Below, piece after piece: positions 27,533 to 41,276 of a DNA stretch of 64,000 nucleotides. A program made the position numbers and the translations under genes. The stretch comes from Wuchereria bancrofti (Eukaryota > Nematoda > Chromadorea > Rhabditida > Onchocercidae), in NCBI GenBank assembly GCA_005281725.1, contig SSBO01000008.1, positions 682,001 to 746,000 of the forward strand. The letters are read 5' to 3'. Positions within the stretch are counted from its first letter, which is position 1. The number at the start of each line of letters is the position of its first letter. A model generated the notes under the pieces. The model made no database searches and was not told the origin of the DNA. It saw nothing but the letters and a program-made list of their open reading frames with translations.

Positions 27533-30500
27533 ATTATAACAATGGCGACTTTCCACCATTCACTAAATCACATTTTATAAATTTTCAAAAATTTATGTTC
27601 AAGAAAATTTTCAATCTTTATCACATTATTATATTTCAATGATAATTTATTGGAAATAATTCTAAATTAAATTTCTCAAATTTTCTTTTTCTTTTTCTTT
27701 TCTTCATATGTCTTACGGATTGGAAAAATGGAAAAAAATTAAAATGAAGATTATTAAATTTTTGAGTACAATTTTGATTATAAATTTATGAAAGAATAAT
27801 AAATTAAAGATTAATTATACTCTTCATATCTACTTGTTGAAATGTGTAAATGTCACTAATACCACTGCCGCTTTTGATGTTTAGCTTACAAATTATCAAT
27901 TCTTTCATTTGTATATGCTATTTGTTGTTCTGCTTTTCGTTGAATGATAAAATACTTCTCTGTTCATATATTTAACGATTCCACTTTTTTTTTGTGACAA
28001 AAAAATTTAGAAGAAAAGAAAAGTTTACTTTGCTCAGTTAATTTTTTTATTATGTGTAAGCAATATTTCTTCTTATTTGTTGTTTTTCAAAATATTTCAA
28101 ACGGACAAATTTTTTCAATTATTTTTTTATTTCACTTATGTAATTTACTTCTTACTAATTGCGCTTCAGTATTGAAGAAGTAAAAACAAAAGAGAAAGAG
28201 AGAAAGAAAAAGAGAATTTTCTTTTTATTAAATATACAAATTCAGTTCATATCCTTAGTTTTTGTTTCCTTTTCTTAAAAAGAAAAGTTGATTTAATTTT
28301 TTAATTTCAAATTTTGATTATTGGGATTTTATATAGGAAAAAAGGAAATAAACTGTTAGGAAAATTTTCTCAAAATATTCATATCTTTTGCATATTATTA
28401 TCAGTTTTAATTATGCAAAAATATCACTATGCTTATGAAATTAATTATTGCAGAAAGAGAAGGCGAAAAATGATTTATAATTATTTGCTGATAATAGCTT
28501 CACTGATAATATTCGTTGCATACAAAAGTAAAATGATGGAAAAAAAGAAAGAACTGATTAAAATCTGAAAATTAGAAATAAGAAAATAATATTGAATTAG
28601 GATAATTAATGCTAATATTTCTATTTTAGAAAAATTTTGTAAAAAATCTAGTTTAAAAATGATCTACAACTAAGTTTAACAATAATATACAATAAGTCTC
28701 AAAATAATATATTAAAATTAAGTTAAAAAAATAGAAATAATTGAAATAATAATAGCTATTTCAAATCACCTATTTCTATCAGTTTATCAGTTTTTTTTAT
28801 CAAATTAAAAATGAAAACAAAAAGCAAATAATTATTATGATGCAATGCACGCATAAAGTAAATTTTTCTCCTTTTATTTTTATTTTTTATTTTTTTACCA
28901 CATTCAATAAAATGTCTTTCTGAAAGTAACTTTTAAAAATTTCACAATTGACACTGAATGAGTCACATCCAAATGAATGATCATTTGGCAAACTTTCTGT
29001 TCTGTTCTGTCTGTCTGCATTGATTTTTTTGAAATTTTTTAAATTATTGGATGATTGAGAAAAAGCTGCTTAGTTTGTTTTAACAGATAAGCGATTATTT
29101 TTAATTTTTTTTCCGTTTCAATTTTTTTCATTTCAAAAAAAAGATAAAAAGAACAAACAATGCTATTATATTTTTATTTTTTTCCACTCTTTTTGTCCCG
29201 TTCTTTTCTCCTTTCTTTCTTTCTTTNATTATAACAATGGCGACTTTCCACCATTCACTAAATCACATTTTATAAATTTTCAAAAATTTATGTTCAAGAA
29301 AATTTTCAATCTTTATCACATTATTATATTTCAATGATAATTTATTGGAAATAATTCTAAATTAAATTTCTCAAATTTTCTTTTTCTTTTTCTTTTCTTC
29401 ATATGTCTTACGGATTGGAAAAATGGAAAAAAATTAAAATGAAGATTATTAAATTTTTGAGTACAATTTTGATTATAAATTTATGAAAGAATAATAAATT
29501 AAAGATTAATTATACTCTTCATATCTACTTGTTGAAATGTGTAAATGTCACTAATACCACTGCCGCTTTTGATGTTTAGCTTACAAATTATCAATTCTTT
29601 CATTTGTATATGCTATTTGTTGTTCTGCTTTTCGTTGAATGATAAAATACTTCTCTGTTCATATATTTAACGATTCCACTTTTTTTTTGTGACAAAAAAA
29701 TTTAGAAGAAAAGAAAAGTTTACTTTGCTCAGTTAATTTTTTTATTATGTGTAAGCAATATTTCTTCTTATTTGTTGTTTTTCAAAATATTTCAAACGGA
29801 CAAATTTTTTCAATTATTTTTTTATTTCACTTATGTAATTTACTTCTTACTAATTGCGCTTCAGTATTGAAGAAGTAAAAACAAAAGAGAAAGAGAGAAA
29901 GAAAAAGAGAATTTTCTTTTTATTAAATATACAAATTCAGTTCATATCCTTAGTTTTTGTTTCCTTTTCTTAAAAAGAAAAGTTGATTTAATTTTTTAAT
30001 TTCAAATTTTGATTATTGGGATTTTATATAGGAAAAAAGGAAATAAACTGTTAGGAAAATTTTCTCAAAATATTCATATCTTTTGCATATTATTATCAGT
30101 TTTAATTATGCAAAAATATCACTATGCTTATGAAATTAATTATTGCAGAAAGAGAAGGCGAAAAATGATTTATAATTATTTGCTGATAATAGCTTCACTG
30201 ATAATATTCGTTGCATACAAAAGTAAAATGATGGAAAAAAAGAAAGAACTGATTAAAATCTGAAAATTAGAAATAAGAAAATAATATTGAATTAGGATAA
30301 TTAATGCTAATATTTCTATTTTAGAAAAATTTTGTAAAAAATCTAGTTTAAAAATGATCTACAACTAAGTTTAACAATAATATACAATAAGTCTCAAAAT
30401 AATATATTAAAATTAAGTTAAAAAAATAGAAATAATTGAAATAATAATAGCTATTTCAAATCACCTATTTCTATCAGTTTATCAGTTTTTTTTATCAAAT

Positions 30501-30921
30501 TAAAAATGAAAACAAAAAGCAAATAATTATTATGATGCAATGCACGCATAAAGTAAATTTTTCTCCTTTTATTTTTATTTTTTATTTTTTTACCACATTC
30601 AATAAAATGTCTTTCTGAAAGTAACTTTTAAAAATTTCACAATTGACACTGAATGAGTCACATCCAAATGAATGATCATTTGGCAAACTTTCTGTTCTGT
30701 TCTGTCTGTCTGCATTGATTTTTTTGAAATTTTTTAAATTATTGGATGATTGAGAAAAAGCTGCTTAGTTTGTTTTAACAGATAAGCGATTATTTTTAAT
30801 TTTTTTTCCGTTTCAATTTTTTTCATTTCAAAAAAAAGATAAAAAGAACAAACAATGCTATTATATTTTTATTTTTTTCCACTCTTTTTGTCCCGTTCTT
30901 TTCTCCTTTCTTTCTTTCTTT
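27533..30921. repeat. Exact direct duplication flanking gap at 29227
   Basis: Bases 27533-29226 (1694 bp) are repeated at 29228-30921 around the single N. An 84-residue Lys-rich open frame appears twice because of this (28314-28568 and 30009-30263); it has no splice, signal or domain support. Interpreted as an unmerged contig overlap. Confidence 0.95.
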
Positions 30922-33680
30922 CCTTTTTGTTTGTTTGAAAAATTTGAAAGAATAAAGTATTTAAATTAGTAGAATTCTTTATTTAAATAGTAAAAGAAGT
31001 TACTCTTTCTAAAAAAAAGAAAAAAAAAGAAATATTAAAATTTTTTTTTGTATGCTATGAAGATATTGGTATAATAAGAGAAAAAAACATTCCAAGTTTT
31101 TGCAACGAGCGCAAATTTCATGTCATAAACTGATATGACACCAAATACTATTGATAATTATCTGCATGAAATAATTATCAATGCAATAAATGATACCATA
31201 TAAATATTTTTCGTACTATTATTTTCCTTCAGGATTTTTCTTGAAATTTCTCCCAAATAATTCTCTTTGGCGGGGTTAGATCTCTATGAGAAATTGCATG
31301 TTATTAGGAATAATTTTGTCTTTCTTTAAATCTTTGTAAATTAAATTAATAATTCCAACATTCTTGCTGATAAAAATCTTTGTTATCTGAAGTTTTAAGA
31401 AAAAAGAATGCTAATTTATTAATATTAATTGCGCTAATCTTCATCGAAATTCAAATCTGTTATTCTAAAAATATTTTGAAATAAGTTTCCAACAAAATTT
31501 GTTTAATTAATATACTATTAGTGAACGCATAATCTTTGGAAATTGATCTAGAGAACTTATTTACCTTAAATATGATTTGACTAAATTCCTAAATTATTTT
31601 TGCTAATTTTCTATTTTTATGAAGAATATAGTTATAATAAAATGGTATATCTATCATTTTTATGAATATTTTTTGCATTTCAAAATTTGGTATACAATAA
31701 AATAATTAATAATTGGTATCACTTTGCAATCGTTTTTTTCTGAAGTAACATCAGTTGCATTGTGCAATGCTAATTCATGTGACATTATTGCGAGAAATAT
31801 TGCATACTTCATAGTAAGATTAGAATTTAAAGATTAACCATTCTTTATGTTTGTTTTTTTTTGAAAAAATATTGAAGTAATTAATATGAATCGTTAAAAT
31901 TCATTTATCATAAGTAATTAACATGATTTTTTAAAAGTTTTAATTTTTCATCACTTTTAATAATGCACTGTTAATTAATTTGTCATCATTGANGCTAATA
32001 TTTCTATTTTAGAAAAATTTTGTAAAAAATCTAGTTTAAAAATGATCTACAACTAAGTTTAACAATAATATACAATAAGTCTCAAAATAATATATTAAAA
32101 TTAAGTTAAAAAAATAGAAATAATTGAAATAATAATAGCTATTTCAAATCACCTATTTCTATCAGTTTATCAGTTTTTTTTATCAAATTAAAAATGAAAA
32201 CAAAAAGCAAATAATTATTATGATGCAATGCACGCATAAAGTAAATTTTTCTCCTTTTATTTTTATTTTTTATTTTTTTACCACATTCAATAAAATGTCT
32301 TTCTGAAAGTAACTTTTAAAAATTTCACAATTGACACTGAATGAGTCACATCCAAATGAATGATCATTTGGCAAACTTTCTGTTCTGTTCTGTCTGTCTG
32401 CATTGATTTTTTTGAAATTTTTTAAATTATTGGATGATTGAGAAAAAGCTGCTTAGTTTGTTTTAACAGATAAGCGATTATTTTTAATTTTTTTTCCGTT
32501 TCAATTTTTTTCATTTCAAAAAAAAGATAAAAAGAACAAACAATGCTATTATATTTTTATTTTTTTCCACTCTTTTTGTCCCGTTCTTTTCTCCTTTCTT
32601 TCTTTCTTTCCTTTTTGTTTGTTTGAAAAATTTGAAAGAATAAAGTATTTAAATTAGTAGAATTCTTTATTTAAATAGTAAAAGAAGTTACTCTTTCTAA
32701 AAAAAAGAAAAAAAAAGAAATATTAAAATTTTTTTTTGTATGCTATGAAGATATTGGTATAATAAGAGAAAAAAACATTCCAAGTTTTTGCAACGAGCGC
32801 AAATTTCATGTCATAAACTGATATGACACCAAATACTATTGATAATTATCTGCATGAAATAATTATCAATGCAATAAATGATACCATATAAATATTTTTC
32901 GTACTATTATTTTCCTTCAGGATTTTTCTTGAAATTTCTCCCAAATAATTCTCTTTGGCGGGGTTAGATCTCTATGAGAAATTGCATGTTATTAGGAATA
33001 ATTTTGTCTTTCTTTAAATCTTTGTAAATTAAATTAATAATTCCAACATTCTTGCTGATAAAAATCTTTGTTATCTGAAGTTTTAAGAAAAAAGAATGCT
33101 AATTTATTAATATTAATTGCGCTAATCTTCATCGAAATTCAAATCTGTTATTCTAAAAATATTTTGAAATAAGTTTCCAACAAAATTTGTTTAATTAATA
33201 TACTATTAGTGAACGCATAATCTTTGGAAATTGATCTAGAGAACTTATTTACCTTAAATATGATTTGACTAAATTCCTAAATTATTTTTGCTAATTTTCT
33301 ATTTTTATGAAGAATATAGTTATAATAAAATGGTATATCTATCATTTTTATGAATATTTTTTGCATTTCAAAATTTGGTATACAATAAAATAATTAATAA
33401 TTGGTATCACTTTGCAATCGTTTTTTTCTGAAGTAACATCAGTTGCATTGTGCAATGCTAATTCATGTGACATTATTGCGAGAAATATTGCATACTTCAT
33501 AGTAAGATTAGAATTTAAAGATTAACCATTCTTTATGTTTGTTTTTTTTTGAAAAAATATTGAAGTAATTAATATGAATCGTTAAAATTCATTTATCATA
33601 AGTAATTAACATGATTTTTTAAAAGTTTTAATTTTTCATCACTTTTAATAATGCACTGTTAATTAATTTGTCATCATTGA
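30306..33680. repeat. Exact direct duplication flanking gap at 31993
   Basis: Bases 30306-31992 (1687 bp) are repeated at 31994-33680. The first 616 bp also occur at 28611-29226, so that segment is present three times. The piece between the two gaps (29228-31992) is wholly covered by its two neighbours and looks like a redundant bridging contig. Confidence 0.95.
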
Positions 33681-35789
33681 TTAATCTTAATCTTTTGCAT
33701 TCAATATAATCAAATTGAATTCATCTCTTCATCTAATTCACTACATGCCCAGTTTTAAAGCATTTGATTCTTTAATTATAATTTCCTAAAATTCGTTCTT
33801 CTAGTAAAAATTATAATTTTACACTTTTTTATGCATTATTTTCATGTTTATATGTCAATAATATGCATATACGTATTGTTCTTATATCTTACAGTCAAAA
33901 TACATAAATAAATAAACGCTTAAATTATATTTAATACATTGATATGCTTTTTTTTAATGTATTCGTATACCGCCTACCATTTGATTTGTTTGCATACTAT
34001 TTTTATTACTCTTATTTTTGTTGATGTTAAATTTGACAATAATATTATGATATTCTTTGTAATGAAGAAGATATTTTATTCATTTATAAATGCTTTGCCA
34101 TTTATTGTACAATAATAGAAGAAAAAAAGGACTTTTCACGTCAAGAAACGATCACATAACGTTGATCATTCAGTAAATATTGTTTTTCTAATGAATGTAT
34201 TATTTTTGATTAAATGTAATTTGCTAAATTCAGCCAAATAATACATGATACTATAATTAAAAAATAACAATGTGCAAATAAATGATACATACGAATGATG
34301 AGGTAAAAGAAGAAAGAAATGAAATTAACTTAACCGATAAAATAAATAAGCCTAGCTTAATTGAATTATTTATGTAATCTCTGATAGAAAAAGAAAACAA
34401 ATGTATAACAAAACTAATGAAGTAATTAACAAATTAAAAATTAATTTTAGTCCTATCTCCTTAGATTAAGATTAAATAATAAAAATGAAGTGAAAAAAAG
34501 TTCTTTCTGAAAGTTATTTTTAAAATGTTCAATATAACGGAACAATTTGATTTCCTTTAATTACACTCATGGGAATGTTAATTAATCATCGATATGCTTT
34601 TAAATATTATCAATTTTCCGATGAGTTTGCTTCATTTAATTGTTGTTTTTTTTTTCCTTTTTTCTTTTCTTTTTTCCCATATGTAATATAAAATGAAAAA
34701 AAAGACAAATTCTTTCTTTTTTGAAACAAAGAACAATTAATTTAATATTACATAAAAAAATAAAGAAAATTCAAGTTTTTTATTTTCTTTTTTGTTAAAT
34801 AGAAGAAAAATTGATAGAAATATATGAAGTATTTTTAATTATTTCAAAATATTTCAAAGCGTTAGAGTATTTCGAATTAATTCATTATACCGTGATGCTG
34901 ACTCAGTGTTAAAATTCTGTGTTAAAATCTGATTTTATTTCATAGTTTCATTAACAGATTAAAATTTTTATACATGTTTTAAATTGCTCATTTAAAAAAA
35001 AGTTAATAACAGATGTATTTCCTGAAATGATCAGTCAATTATAATGATTAGCTCATCAAATATCAACATGTTTGTAGAAATAGACTTTAACTGGAAGAAT
35101 GATGTTAGGTTGTTATTCTATTTTACAGTAATATAAAATAATTCATAAATACAAAAATTAGTTAAATTTCAAAATTTAGTCAAAAAAAAATCTCCTAATG
35201 TTATAAATGTGAAATTTTACAATTGAACTTGTTGGAAAACTAATGATACTGCATAAATCATTGATACTTGCTTATTTATGATTATAAATTGCTACTTTAA
35301 TTAGCAGATATCTTTCAGCATGTTGCCTTAATTTTCATTTTGAATATATGACATGAATACAAGAAATTCAAAATGATAACTAACTCTGTTATCAAATAAT
35401 AATCAATTAAAATTCCACGAATACAAGTCATTCACGTATACTCTCGAAGAAACCATTTTAAATGGACTGCAAAATTTACATTTTGCTTTATTTGCAGCAA
35501 ACTATGTGCTATTAGCAAATGCAACCACTGACACTAGCATTGTGACATGTGTGCATGTTTTGTCATCGTTATTTATTACTCCTCAAGTTAAGTCCATTCA
35601 TTATTTTAATTATATCTCTCTCATTACTATGCTATTATATTGATTATTTGAAAAACAAAATAGAAGCAAAATAGATAATTGATAATTTGCTGAACAAGCT
35701 GCGATTTCTTAATCATGAATTTTCATCTCTTTCGCTGGTCAAATAGCTAATAGCACTTAAAACCTACAATAGTGTTTTTCTCAGTAATT
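33681..35789. other. AT-rich gene-free stretch
   Basis: No exon with splice signals or recognisable protein similarity is seen on either strand. Composition resembles the preceding desert. Confidence 0.6.
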
Positions 35790-36012
35790 ATAAATATATT
35801 CCATGTAATTCAGTTCGAACGTGTGAGTTTAAATATTCCGTTTAATTCATTTCAAATCCCGATTAATTCAATCTGGGCGTGTGAGTGTAAATACATTCCG
35901 ATTAATTCAATTCAAATATTTAGGCATAAATACATCCCGATTAACTCAATTCTGACATTTAATTATGAATGTATATCGATAATTCAATTCAAACGTGTAG
36001 GCGTAATAATAC
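35790..36012. repeat. Degenerate 38-39 bp minisatellite
   Basis: About five and a half diverged units of 37-39 bp, plus one truncated unit of about 21 bp. A typical unit opens with ATTCAATTC, has a GTGTGAG-like middle and ends with AATACATTCCGATTA. The repeat keeps an 86-residue frame open on the + strand, whose translation mirrors the repeat and is not considered a gene. Confidence 0.8.
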
Positions 36013-36119
36013 AAAACATGAAATTACCGTAAGACATTCAAATGAGTGACATATGCTATCGAAAAGTGCTGCTATATTTGAGACATGTTCATGTAACGAT
36101 AGTATTTGGTTGAATATAC

Positions 36120-36230
36120 GAGAGGTGATACGGTTAGTTGGTGGTGTCTTGTGGCTAGGGAATGGTCTCTACTGTAGGGGTCATAGGTCGAGTTTCTGTC
36201 TGCTGTGGTATTTCCGGTTAATTAGCCATT
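36120..36230 (+). other. GC-richer island with tRNA-like A and B box motifs
   Basis: Against a very AT-rich background this 110 bp is G-rich. TACGGTTAGTTGG (36130-36142) resembles an RNA polymerase III A box and GGTCGAGTTTC (36186-36196) partly resembles a B box, at tRNA-like spacing. I could not fold a clean cloverleaf, so a SINE remnant or a tRNA pseudogene is more likely than a working tRNA. Chance is possible. Confidence 0.25.
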
Positions 36231-36869
36231 CGTGGAATTAGTTGCACTGAGTGTAATGTAAAATTTCTTGATGTGTGGATTATGGTAGTACATGACGGAT
36301 TTGAGGATTGAATTTTTGCGAATCTGATTCATAGATTGATGAAATTAATTTCTAAATCTAATTCATGGACTGATCAAATTAAAGCATTATTAAGATATTT
36401 CTAATGCATATGAATAACCGATAAACGCACTGGATCTGATCAGTATTCTATTTTTGTGGTATAATTTTGAAATTGAGAAAATTTTCTGACAAGTAATTTT
36501 TGTTATTTCACTGTTTCTAAATTTTTTGATAGAATTCTAAATTTCGTATCATTCTCGTAGATATTTTATTTCAAACTTTAAGCATATATGATATTTTGGC
36601 AAGATATTTAGCTAGTTTTAGATTTTACTCTTTTGCAATTATTAAATCAACTTTGAGCAGCAAAAGCATTCAAATTCTGAAACATATTTTTCATCTAATT
36701 CTTTAATAAAATAATTTTTACCTGGAGAGTTCAGATCAAGTCACAGATTTTTTTACAGGCTTACAAAGTCCATTTGAATCTCATGTTTGTTATGTCGTAA
36801 ATTTACACGACGTTACACATTTTTGAGCTCGTTTTTCTCATAACTGATGGTTTAGAGGATTGTGTGGAG

Positions 36870-39552
36870 ATGTCAACGCCTGCATCCATTAAAGCGATGG
36901 AAATTGCACGAGAAAAGGCTGCGCGACGTCATAGGCAAGGCGATACATCTGGACTGGCGCCACTTACGCAACCGTGGTCACCGCGAGCTTACTACTATGT
37001 AAGTAAGCTGCTAAAATTTCGTTATTTGGATTGGGACTTTTTGTTCAAATATTTCCTAGTTGTATTGAATTCTACTAAGAGTATGGTTTCTTAAATGGGT
37101 TGTTTCTAAGGATCAGCGACGAAAAACTTGTTAATCTTTCTGTATATCACTATAACTGATTGTTTCAGGGAGTTTATCGCGGAAAAAATATCGATTTTAC
37201 CACGGATAAAGCAGGTGGGCGACAGTATACTAGTTTTGAAGGCGGAAGGAAAGAAATGGAACCGCGTTCACCGCCAAAACCGCTTACTCCACCTCCTGTA
37301 AGTTCTTAGCGTGTTTTTTATTTAAGAATGTTGTAAAAACTTCTCATTATGGAAGTAAGCTTGAGTAAGTTTTTGCTTAGGATATGTTCTGCTTATTATT
37401 ATTGTTGAAAAAGCGCAGAAGAAGTACCATTATCTCAAGTGATCAGCTGATTCCGGTTAACCGAAGTATACCTCAACTCCACGACTATTTCTAATCTCGT
37501 AAATTTCACAATTTCAGGTTGAAGATGTCCCAATCGATGTGGATACGGATGATTACAAAGTAGATGTCGATGAAGTCATTTGTTTTAGCGGTCGTCAGCA
37601 TTTCCTCTCAAATTTATTTCCGGTCGGTTTTATACAGCTTTTTTCCTTTAATGCACTAACTACTCTTCCACTATAATCCATGAATTTCACCATTCTCCCG
37701 ATCCTTTCATACCACTTATATCAAGTTGAATAGGCGTTTTATCGACCATGTGATTACGTCCTTATTATATCTCATGAACTTCATTCGAAAGATCAAAACG
37801 CAAAATATCCATACCCTATGTCCTGAGTTTCTGTTCTAGCACTAATCAGGCTATTCGAAGGAAGGTTTTTTTTTTTCTTGTTCGTAACGAAAAATATCAC
37901 TTTTAATTTTGTTAATTCCTACAACAGGTTACGCTAACTGTGGATGGACATGAGTATCCGAGCGTGGAACACTATTATCAAGCTTGTAAATTGTATACAT
38001 TGGGTGGTGCACGATTTGCTGCACAGCTTCGTAATATACATAATGCTGGTTTGATTAAAACTCACACAAAAAAATTGTTGCGTTCAGCTAACGTTTCAAT
38101 AGAAAAGGTATAATTAATTAATAGTGCTACTTTTGCACTGATTTTTTGTTTAATTAAATTTTATCTGTAAAAAGACACGTGGCGGACATTTAAATCTGGA
38201 ATTTTAATATGTTTTGCTTTTGTTTTTAATAAAATCTCAGAATCGTAGCTTCAGGTTAGCTAGCGAATATTTGATAGCTCAAAAGTCTTCAAAATTTTCA
38301 TTTCATTTCACTCGTAAACAATTCAGTCTGGTTTTTTTTTTTTTGTTGTTCTAAAAGGGATTTTTCAGGTGGAAGAATGGAAGCGTACTCAGGGTCCAGT
38401 GCTGCTACATCATGCAATAGTACACAAATTTGTACAAAATCCTCAACTTCGCGCGAAACTTCTGGAAACAGGTAATGCATTGCTTGCACATACGTACGAA
38501 CGGGATAATATCTTTGCTACGGGTTGCGACAAAGAGAAGATGTTAGAATGGGCGAAAAATCATAATGGTCAAATAATTAAGGTATTTTTGTTTTTTTCTT
38601 GTTATTTACGAGTGTATACTTAGGTGAATACTTGTGTTTAGTGTTTAGGTCGGTATTTGCATTTACCAGGATGATGTTTATTGGCTTCTTATCTTATAAT
38701 TTAATGCTTCCCTATCATCTGTATTTGTCAATCTTTGCGTGATACTCACTAGCTACATGTTTCATCCTCTTCTATTCAGCAAGTCATTCATCTGTATTTA
38801 TTAAATCCGTTCCCCGGATATTACTTCTTCATTACTGGTTACTACTACTTTTCTTTATGTTTATTCGCAATACGTTGTGTGGTACGTTTCAGAACATTGG
38901 AAATTTCTCTGTTACTATCCACAACAACGGTAAGTATTGAACGGATGAGCCGTCGCAGAATAAAAGGTTGATCCGTACAACTTCAAGTTAGCAAAAGTAG
39001 AAGAAATCATCTTCGCGCTTTTGCAGATTCCGACCAAAATAGATAATGGAACATTGATGTACATTCCACTAGTAGGAGAAGGCAAAAATATTCTTGGCTT
39101 TATCAACATGAAGGTTTTTTTTTTTCTTCGCTTTTTAAGTTTAAGTATCCAGAGGAACGATAAAACATTTCAATAACTGGTTGATTCTCATTTTCTTCTT
39201 TAACAAAAAAAAAAGAGTTTTGAACGGTTTTTCTTCTTTTTCAAAATATGAAGTATACCTTGAGGCATTCTCTTTCAAATGTGTTTTAATTGTGATAAAT
39301 GGTACGATGAGAATGGAAATGTAACCTTCTGTAATTCCGTAACTAACTGTGACAACTTTGTATCCAGCAGCGCTTATGAGTCCTACTGCTTATCAGGCCT
39401 TATCGATTGACAAGTTCCAGGTTCGTCAACAGCTCCTACAGTTTAAAGCAACACAAGCAACACAGCCACCTCTAACAGATCCGATCATGATGGTAGCCAT
39501 GCAAACACTGAAACTGGATAGTCCGACAAAAGCAGAGAGTATGACAAACTGA
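36870..39552 (+). CDS. NADAR-domain protein (YbiA/DUF1768 family)
   Basis: Seven phase-0 exons: 36870-36998, 37169-37297, 37518-37622, 37928-38107, 38369-38581, 39027-39113, 39397-39552 (999 nt, 332 residues). Residues 1-86 form a basic leader ending in a proline-rich run. The NADAR fold covers about 108-281: FLSNLFP, then SVEHYYQACKL with the conserved Glu135, KFVQNPQLRAKLLETG, Asp227 in ERDNIF, and GEGKNILG at 269-276. Family members are reported to act on ADP-ribose linked to guanine bases, removing it from nucleic acid; the exact substrate here is inference. The family Trp-Gly after the conserved Asp is replaced by Phe-Ala, and about 30 residues are inserted before GEGKN. The 51-residue tail is Gln/Thr-rich and unrecognised. 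The last acceptor could instead be at 39420/39421, also phase 0, which would shorten the tail by eight residues. No signal peptide, so nuclear or cytosolic. Confidence 0.86.
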
Positions 39553-41276
39553 GGTACACATCAGAAAGCCAACATGATCTCGAAGTTATCGTCGTATGAA
39601 AGCCTTTCCAGAAAATTACTGAAGCCATAGAATGATAATGTTTTAACCTTGCTGTTCCAGATTTGGTTTTGAAAGGTATACAGATTTGCAGTAATTTTCA
39701 AGGAGTAGTTTTCATGTATATTTCTAGATTTGACACCTTTTGAAACATGTGAGTGTTGGCATCCTCGTTTATTATGGCTTCTTGTTTTCCCCTCTCCCTC
39801 TTTCTACTCTCTTTCCATCCCTCATATCTTTCCGCTGCTTGCATCAGAAAACTTTGCATACTGCTTTGATCAACTGACTAGGCAATACGTGCAAGTTTTT
39901 TACAAAAAAAAAAAAAAAAAATTATTTTAGCAATTGCTACAGTGCAATACTAACTGCGGTTTTATGTCTTTTTATAATTAGTAAAAGATTTTCCGGAAAA
40001 TCTTCCAGGTTTCGTTCCTTTTTCTGCCGTTCTTGTTGTTTGAGGCGAATGATCAACATCAAAATCTCTTCACAGTGACGTATGTAGATTTTCAATATTT
40101 TGTTCACCTTTTTTGATGGGCTTTTTGTATTAAAATCACGGCAAAATATGCAATTTTTCTTTTATGAGTTCACCGACCGGAAATCTTGGGTATCTTTGAT
40201 CTTTATGCTTTGATTTCTATATAATTGTTTTTTTATGGGAATTCCTCCCGGTTAGCTGACTTTGCTACAGCGTCCTCTTTACATCTAAATCCGTGTGCTA
40301 ACGTTCGTTTTTTTTTTGTTCAGCTTTCAAATTTTATATCATTCTATCCCAAATTCGAAACATTTCCGACAGTTTTTAGGACTATGAAAAGATGCCGTAA
40401 GAAAGAGTCGCTGTTTCCTTAGTCGCCGTTTTACTCTATTGCAATGTCTTGTTTAGTTTTAAATGCTGTAAGAGGGAATGTATGGTTAAAAGTTGGTGCC
40501 GAGTGCTTCTTTTTTTTTTCGTTAAATTTGAAGTTATAAAATATTTCGTCAAATTTTCTGACACAAACGTATATATAGACGTCATTAATATAGTGCAGTA
40601 ATGAGAGACTGATCCTTTCCCTAGTATGGAAAATTACGGCATAAAGATCATCTAGAATTATCCTGCTAAATGATAGGCAGACAAAGTCATTGTGATCCTT
40701 AAAAATGTAAGCAAAAAATTGTGTTTTGAAATGAGCGAGGCTGAATGCATAGGGTGTAAATCTTTGGTTACTGGATAGCTAAAAATTCAAAATACTACAT
40801 AATCAAAAATATCTCTCGAGATTCTCGACAAATTGCTACTACAGAATAAACCTAAGACGGAAGAATCAAAAGTCAGGGGATGATTCCACGCTTTTAACGC
40901 CTTATGCGATAAAAACTCGTGGCATCAGATGCCGAAATATCGATTACTAGCCAGGGTCTGAACTTTGCGTCCAATTAAGGCCTTAGCCTGGCAGCATCCC
41001 AAACCTGTTCACCATTAACGAAATTTAACTCTTATTAGACGAATGTAGTGGAATAATCTCTGAAGTCACGTGGACTAGGTAGTCAGTGAAATATTGAATT
41101 TAAGCTACAGTATACTGCACTAAAACTATCGGTGGTTGCCAGCAGGGTCATGTCAATATTTATTTTCTGATATTCTAAATTACAGGAGCTACATGACTGT
41201 AGAGTCTTGAAAATATCTTTTCCGAATCTAACATAGATTTTCGGTGGTAGTCACTAACAATATAAAATAATGAAAT
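39553..41276. other. Convergent intergenic region and 3' UTRs
   Basis: It lies between the end of the + strand NADAR gene and the end of the - strand membrane-protein gene. Probably 3' UTR sequence on the left; beyond that no exon, RNA gene or clear repeat. A palindromic AAGGCCTT lies near 40977-40984. Short open frames here have no supporting context. Confidence 0.5.

Noticed and set aside
28314..30263. Identical 84-codon frames at 28314 and 30009, suggesting a duplicated gene
   Set aside because: They lie in an assembly overlap, and the frame is Lys/Ile-rich with no other support.
35772..36241. Open frames of 86 and 62 codons on the + strand
   Set aside because: The first follows the minisatellite; the second lies on the GC-richer island and has no domain or splice support.
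38893..38929. A 37-nt candidate exon in the NADAR gene with good acceptor and donor
   Set aside because: Including it shifts the frame and brings an early stop in the next exon; skipping it keeps phase and the family motif order.
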